Positions 14,025-17,078 of a stretch of DNA of 17,078 nt are shown piece after piece. The position numbers were made by a program, and so were the translations under genes. This stretch comes from Pseudomonadota bacterium (GTDB taxonomy: Bacteria; Pseudomonadota; Gammaproteobacteria; Burkholderiales; Gallionellaceae), in assembly GCA_021822115.1 (NCBI GenBank), contig JAJZSA010000058.1:1-17078 (forward strand), given 5' to 3'. Every line of letters begins with the position of its first letter. Position 1 is the stretch's first letter. The notes beneath the pieces are model-generated. The model had not been told where the DNA came from, made no database searches, and was given only the letters and a program-made list of their open reading frames with translations.

Positions 14025-14957
14025 TCAGGCGTCTTCGCAGCTGAAGTGGATGGCGGTCGCGGCATCCTGCGCCAGCGCATGCCCCAGACAGATCACGCCG
14101 CTACCGCGCAGCACGATCTCCTCGCGCCGCAACTGCAACTCCGCCTCGCCGTCGAAAGTGATGTAACTGCCATTGGAACTCTGGTCGATGAACACGAACT
14201 TGTCGCGCCGCAGTTCGATGGTGGCATGCAGGCGCGAGGCACGGCGGTCTTCCACCACGAACCCCGCCTGGGCATCGCGCCCCAGCACCAGTTTTCCGCT
14301 GCTGGCATCCAGCACCCGCTCGCGCCCCTGATGCCGCAAGCGCAAGTTACAGGCCGCCAGCGGACGGGCATGCGTGCGCCCCACCAGCAGCGTGGCATCC
14401 TCGCCCTCCTGCCACAGCACTTCGACCACCCGGATGTCCGCTGCCTTGCCCTTGAGCGGCAGCAAGGCCAGCGCACGCGTCGAGGTGCGCAGCAAGGGCG
14501 GCAAGGCCTGCACCGTGTCGGCGGAAGACAGGATCTGCCCGGCATTGGCCAGCTCGGTCAGGCGCGCCGCCACATTCACCGTATCGCCGAACACATCGCC
14601 GTCCTGTAACAGCACCGGCCCGTGATGCAGGCCGATGCGCACCGCCAGGCGCACCGCTGCGTGCGGCGCGGCGGCCGCCTCCACCTCGCTCTGCATGGCA
14701 CAGGCGGCCTGCACCCCGCTCAACACGCTGGGGAACACCGCCATGATCTCATCGCCTATGGTCTTGACCACGCGCCCGTGGAAAGTCTCGGTCGCGTTGC
14801 GCAACAGCGTCAGGCACTGGTCGATGGCGGCGAAGGCGCGCGCATCGCCCAGCGCTTCATACAGCCGCGTGCTACCGCTGACGTCGGCGAACAGCACCAC
14901 TTGCTGCGCCGCAGCCCCCTTTTCCCCGCCAGATTCCGCCGTTTTGTACTCATCCAT
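14025..14957 (-). CDS. Adenylate cyclase (class III) with C-terminal FHA domain
   Basis: Numbered from ATG 14957 (310 residues), the class III catalytic domain fills about residues 18-180. Metal aspartates are D25 (LFADVSGST) and D69 (KTIGDEIMA); the adenine-selecting pair is K65 and D125; the transition-state residues N128 and R132 lie in DTVNVAARL. The set is complete, so an active, ATP-using enzyme is predicted. The FHA domain (about 218-295) has GR at 226-227, SRLH at 241-244 and NG at 262-263, the phosphothreonine-binding residues. No membrane helix or HAMP domain is seen. Fusing an FHA reader to the cyclase suggests that phosphorylation, perhaps by the neighbouring kinase, controls cyclase location or activity. 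TTG 14972 is an alternative start with AAGGG before it. Confidence 0.92.
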   Translation of the reverse strand: MDEYKTAESGGEKGAAAQQVVLFADVSGSTRLYEALGDARAFAAIDQCLTLLRNATETFHGRVVKTIGDEIMAVFPSVLSGVQAACAMQSEVEAAAAPHAAVRLAVRIGLHHGPVLLQDGDVFGDTVNVAARLTELANAGQILSSADTVQALPPLLRTSTRALALLPLKGKAADIRVVEVLWQEGEDATLLVGRTHARPLAACNLRLRHQGRERVLDASSGKLVLGRDAQAGFVVEDRRASRLHATIELRRDKFVFIDQSSNGSYITFDGEAELQLRREEIVLRGSGVICLGHALAQDAATAIHFSCEDA

Positions 14958-14963
14958 GCGTGT

Positions 14964-14969
14964 ATTATA
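14964..14969 (-). promoter_or_regulatory. Consensus -10 box directly before the FHA-cyclase start
   Basis: On the minus strand TATAAT (14969-14964) is a perfect -10 hexamer and ATG 14957 follows after six bases, where transcription would normally begin. With no Shine-Dalgarno site before the ATG this predicts a leaderless mRNA. No good -35 box is found 16-18 bases upstream. The competing reading is a TTG start at 14972, which would make the box coding sequence. Confidence 0.35.
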
Positions 14970-15006
14970 CAAGCCGCCCTTGAGTCACCCGGAACGTCAG
15001 GAACCC

Positions 15007-16935
15007 ATGTTCACACTAGACCAACTGCCCACCCACATCTATGTTTTCGCCGCCATCCTCGGCGTGCTCGCCCTCTCCTTCATCCTGTTCTTCTTCCTGC
15101 CCTCCCTCGTGGCGGCCTGGCGCCTGAGCCGGGTGGTGCGCCGCCTGCGCGCACTGGGCGGACGACCGAGCGCGGACATGTCGCAGATCTTCGCCGGCAG
15201 CGGCGTGCTGGAACACCTGTGGCAGGAATATGCCGACTCGCTGCATCACCAGTCCGAATCGCGCTGGCGTTCCACCGTGCCGGCCAGCCTGATGTTCCCG
15301 CAGGAATCGCTGATCGACACACCGCTGCGCACCGACTTCTTCAAGCACCTGCCCGGCCTGTTCACCGGCGTCGGCATCATCGGTACCTTCTACGGCCTGA
15401 TCATGGGCTTGCAGGCGTTCCAGGTATCGGAGAACGCCTCCATCGTGCGCGAGAGCCTGAACCACCTGCTGCATGGCGTGTGGGAAGCCTTCCTCGTCTC
15501 GGCGGCGGCCATCTCGCTGGCGATGGCCATCACCCTGCTGGAGAAGCTGATGGTCACGCGCCTGATCAGCCTGGTGGAGCAACTCACCCAGTTACTGGAC
15601 GGCATGTTCGAAGGCGGCGCCAGCGAGGAATACCTGGCACGTCTGGTGAAGGCGACCGAGGCCTCGTCCGGCCAGACCGCCACCCTGCTGCGCAACGAGT
15701 TGCAGCAGATGATGAGCGACCTGTTCGAGAAACAGATGGCGGCCACCAGCGCGCAGACGGAAGCCATCGGCAAGCAGCTCGCCAGTTCGCTGGAAAGCAC
15801 CCTGAAACAACCGCTCACCGAGATCGCCGGTGCACTCAAGGCGACGCAGGACAACCAGCAGGATGCGGTGCAGAAGATGCTGGCCGGCGTGCTGACGCAG
15901 TTCACCGACCAGATGAAGGACCTGTTCGGCAGCCAGGTCGGCGGCATCAACAGCCTGCAACAGCAGACCATCGAATCGTTGCAGACCGCCACCCACACCT
16001 TGCAGCAGATGGCCGCCGAGATGCAGAGCGCAAGCAAGAGCGGCAACGAAGCGCTGGCCAACATGCTGGCCGAGACCATGGCCGGCGCCGAAGCGCGCCA
16101 GCGCATCATGAACGAGAAGCTGGGCGAGTTCGTCGAGCAGGTGCGCGCGCTGCTGGAACAATCGCAGGGCGATACCAAGCAGGGTTTGCAGCAGGCGCTG
16201 GACAACCTGTCCGACCGCATGGGCGTGATCATCGAAGAGCTGGGCACGCAGGTGCGCTCGGCCGGTGCCGCCAGCAAACAACAGCAGGACGCCATGGCCG
16301 CCAGCAGCCAGGCCATGGTGGGCCAGTTCAACAGCCAGGTGACTGCGCTGGTGGAAGGCGTGAACCTCGCCATCGTGGAGATGAAGGCTGCCGTGCAAGC
16401 CATGCGCAGCACCACCGGCGATGCGCTGACCAAGCTCAACAACGGCGCCGACACGCTGTATCTGGCGGCCAAGGATTTCGCCAAGGCCGGCGACAGCGTG
16501 ACCGCCACGCTGGACAAGAGCGCGCAGCTGGGCGGCCAGTTGGCACAGGCCGCCGGTGCCGTGGGCGCGGCCACCAACACACTGAGCAACGTGTTCGCCG
16601 ACTACCAGAAGGCGCGCGACGCGATGACCGAACTGGTCGGCTCGATGCAGCTCATCGTGGAACAGGCCAAACGCGACGCCGCGATGTCGCACGATGTGGT
16701 GTCGCGCATCGAAGCCGCCACCGCAAAACTGGTCGAGGCGCAGCAGCAGGCCGACGGCTATCTGGACAAGGTATCCGACGTGATCGGCCACGCGCACGAA
16801 TCGTTCAGCAACGGCCTGACCAAGGCCGTGGGCGAAGCCAACCGCGAGTTCCATCTGGCGCTGTCCGACTCGGTCAAGCTGCTGCGCGAAGGCATCCAGG
16901 AACTGGAAGACACGCTCGGTTCGGTGTCGAACTGA
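15007..16935 (+). CDS. zorA: ZorA-like MotA/TolQ/ExbB proton-channel protein with long helical tail
   Basis: ZorA forms, with ZorB, the proton-driven membrane motor of the Zorya anti-phage system, whose long ZorA tail projects into the cytoplasm and is thought to relay phage sensing to effector proteins. This 642-residue protein has a membrane helix at about 11-36 and two further core helices at about 114-136 (LFTGVGIIGTFYGLIMGL) and 157-178 (GVWEAFLVSAAAISLAMAI), which hold the MotA/ExbB-type channel threonine and serine positions. Residues 180-642 are almost wholly helical coiled coil rich in Q, A, S and E, much longer than in flagellar MotA or ExbB, as in ZorA. ATG 15007 has AGGA four bases before it. 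ZorB follows after 15 bases. Similar proteins of unknown role exist, so the defence role rests on the tail and the ZorB partner. Confidence 0.85.
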   Translation: MFTLDQLPTHIYVFAAILGVLALSFILFFFLPSLVAAWRLSRVVRRLRALGGRPSADMSQIFAGSGVLEHLWQEYADSLHHQSESRWRSTVPASLMFPQESLIDTPLRTDFFKHLPGLFTGVGIIGTFYGLIMGLQAFQVSENASIVRESLNHLLHGVWEAFLVSAAAISLAMAITLLEKLMVTRLISLVEQLTQLLDGMFEGGASEEYLARLVKATEASSGQTATLLRNELQQMMSDLFEKQMAATSAQTEAIGKQLASSLESTLKQPLTEIAGALKATQDNQQDAVQKMLAGVLTQFTDQMKDLFGSQVGGINSLQQQTIESLQTATHTLQQMAAEMQSASKSGNEALANMLAETMAGAEARQRIMNEKLGEFVEQVRALLEQSQGDTKQGLQQALDNLSDRMGVIIEELGTQVRSAGAASKQQQDAMAASSQAMVGQFNSQVTALVEGVNLAIVEMKAAVQAMRSTTGDALTKLNNGADTLYLAAKDFAKAGDSVTATLDKSAQLGGQLAQAAGAVGAATNTLSNVFADYQKARDAMTELVGSMQLIVEQAKRDAAMSHDVVSRIEAATAKLVEAQQQADGYLDKVSDVIGHAHESFSNGLTKAVGEANREFHLALSDSVKLLREGIQELEDTLGSVSN

Positions 16936-16950
16936 GGCTGAGGGGCGGAC

Positions 16951-17078
16951 ATGCTGGGCAAGATCATTCCCGTCACGCGGCGCAACAAGGATGAAGGCGA
17001 GAAACCGTTCTGGATCTCCTTCGCCGACCTGATGTCGGCGCTCATGGTGATGTTCCTGCTGGTGATGAGCGTGGCGCT
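16951..17078 (+). CDS. zorB: ZorB-like MotB/OmpA stator protein, N-terminal part only
   Basis: Only the first 42 codons are present; the gene runs off the right edge. After a short cytoplasmic head with a basic stretch it shows PFWISFADLMSALMVMFLL, the single membrane helix of MotB-type proteins. The aspartate that carries the proton is D26 in SFADLM, as in MotB and ZorB. FWISFADLM followed by MSVA at the end of the helix is the pattern I know from ZorB. A ribosome site GAGGGG lies shortly before ATG 16951. The peptidoglycan-binding OmpA-like domain expected in ZorB should follow outside the window. Spacing from zorA indicates one operon. Confidence 0.85.
   Translation, partial: MLGKIIPVTRRNKDEGEKPFWISFADLMSALMVMFLLVMSVA

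Noticed and set aside
14622..16994. 790-codon plus-strand frame overlapping zorA
   Set aside because: It is in another frame of the zorA region and is Arg/Gly/His-rich with no domain; zorA has membrane helices and a partner gene.

Overview
The window looks like a chromosomal segment of a betaproteobacterium. I infer something close to Nitrosomonadales/Gallionellaceae from the LipA, FeSOD and ArfB proteins and from the GC-rich codon use of the core genes; there is no rRNA or other marker to prove it. It has three parts.

(1) Positions 1-5338 are an accessory region that is visibly AT-richer than the rest. At the left edge are the last codons of an IstB-like protein and the repeat-bearing right end of an IS21-family element (to about 204). 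The element abuts, and has apparently cut off the start of, an exported staphylococcal-type nuclease. Next comes a tightly coupled four-gene operon that I read as a type II CBASS anti-phage system: a two-helix membrane SAVED effector (Cap14-like), a CD-NTase signal synthase, an E2-E1 fusion (Cap2) and a JAMM isopeptidase (Cap3). On phage sensing the CD-NTase would make a cyclic oligonucleotide that the SAVED domain binds, triggering the membrane effector. Cap2 and Cap3 would attach and remove the CD-NTase through its C-terminus. A 420-base gene-free gap holding a terminator follows.

(2) Positions 5590-12391 are a GC-rich housekeeping block. It holds sodB and lipA, divergent around a 25-bp dyad that resembles an IscR site; a small Q-rich hypothetical; a plus-strand run of SAM methyltransferase, AlkD-like glycosylase and EEP-family phosphodiesterase; and a minus-strand run of prfC (RF3), an S4 RNA-binding protein and arfB. 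The last run serves translation termination and ribosome rescue, and a CACAGAG-type inverted repeat lies after prfC.

(3) Positions 12537-17078 are a signalling and defence block: a Ser/Thr kinase with a long coiled-coil tail, a convergent adenylate cyclase with an FHA domain, and then, divergent from the cyclase, a ZorA-like proton-channel protein with a very long helical tail and the first 42 codons of ZorB. The last two are the motor core of a Zorya system, whose remaining genes would lie beyond the right edge. A kinase and a phospho-threonine-reading cyclase beside ZorAB are not part of the Zorya types I know. This is the most likely undescribed feature of the window.
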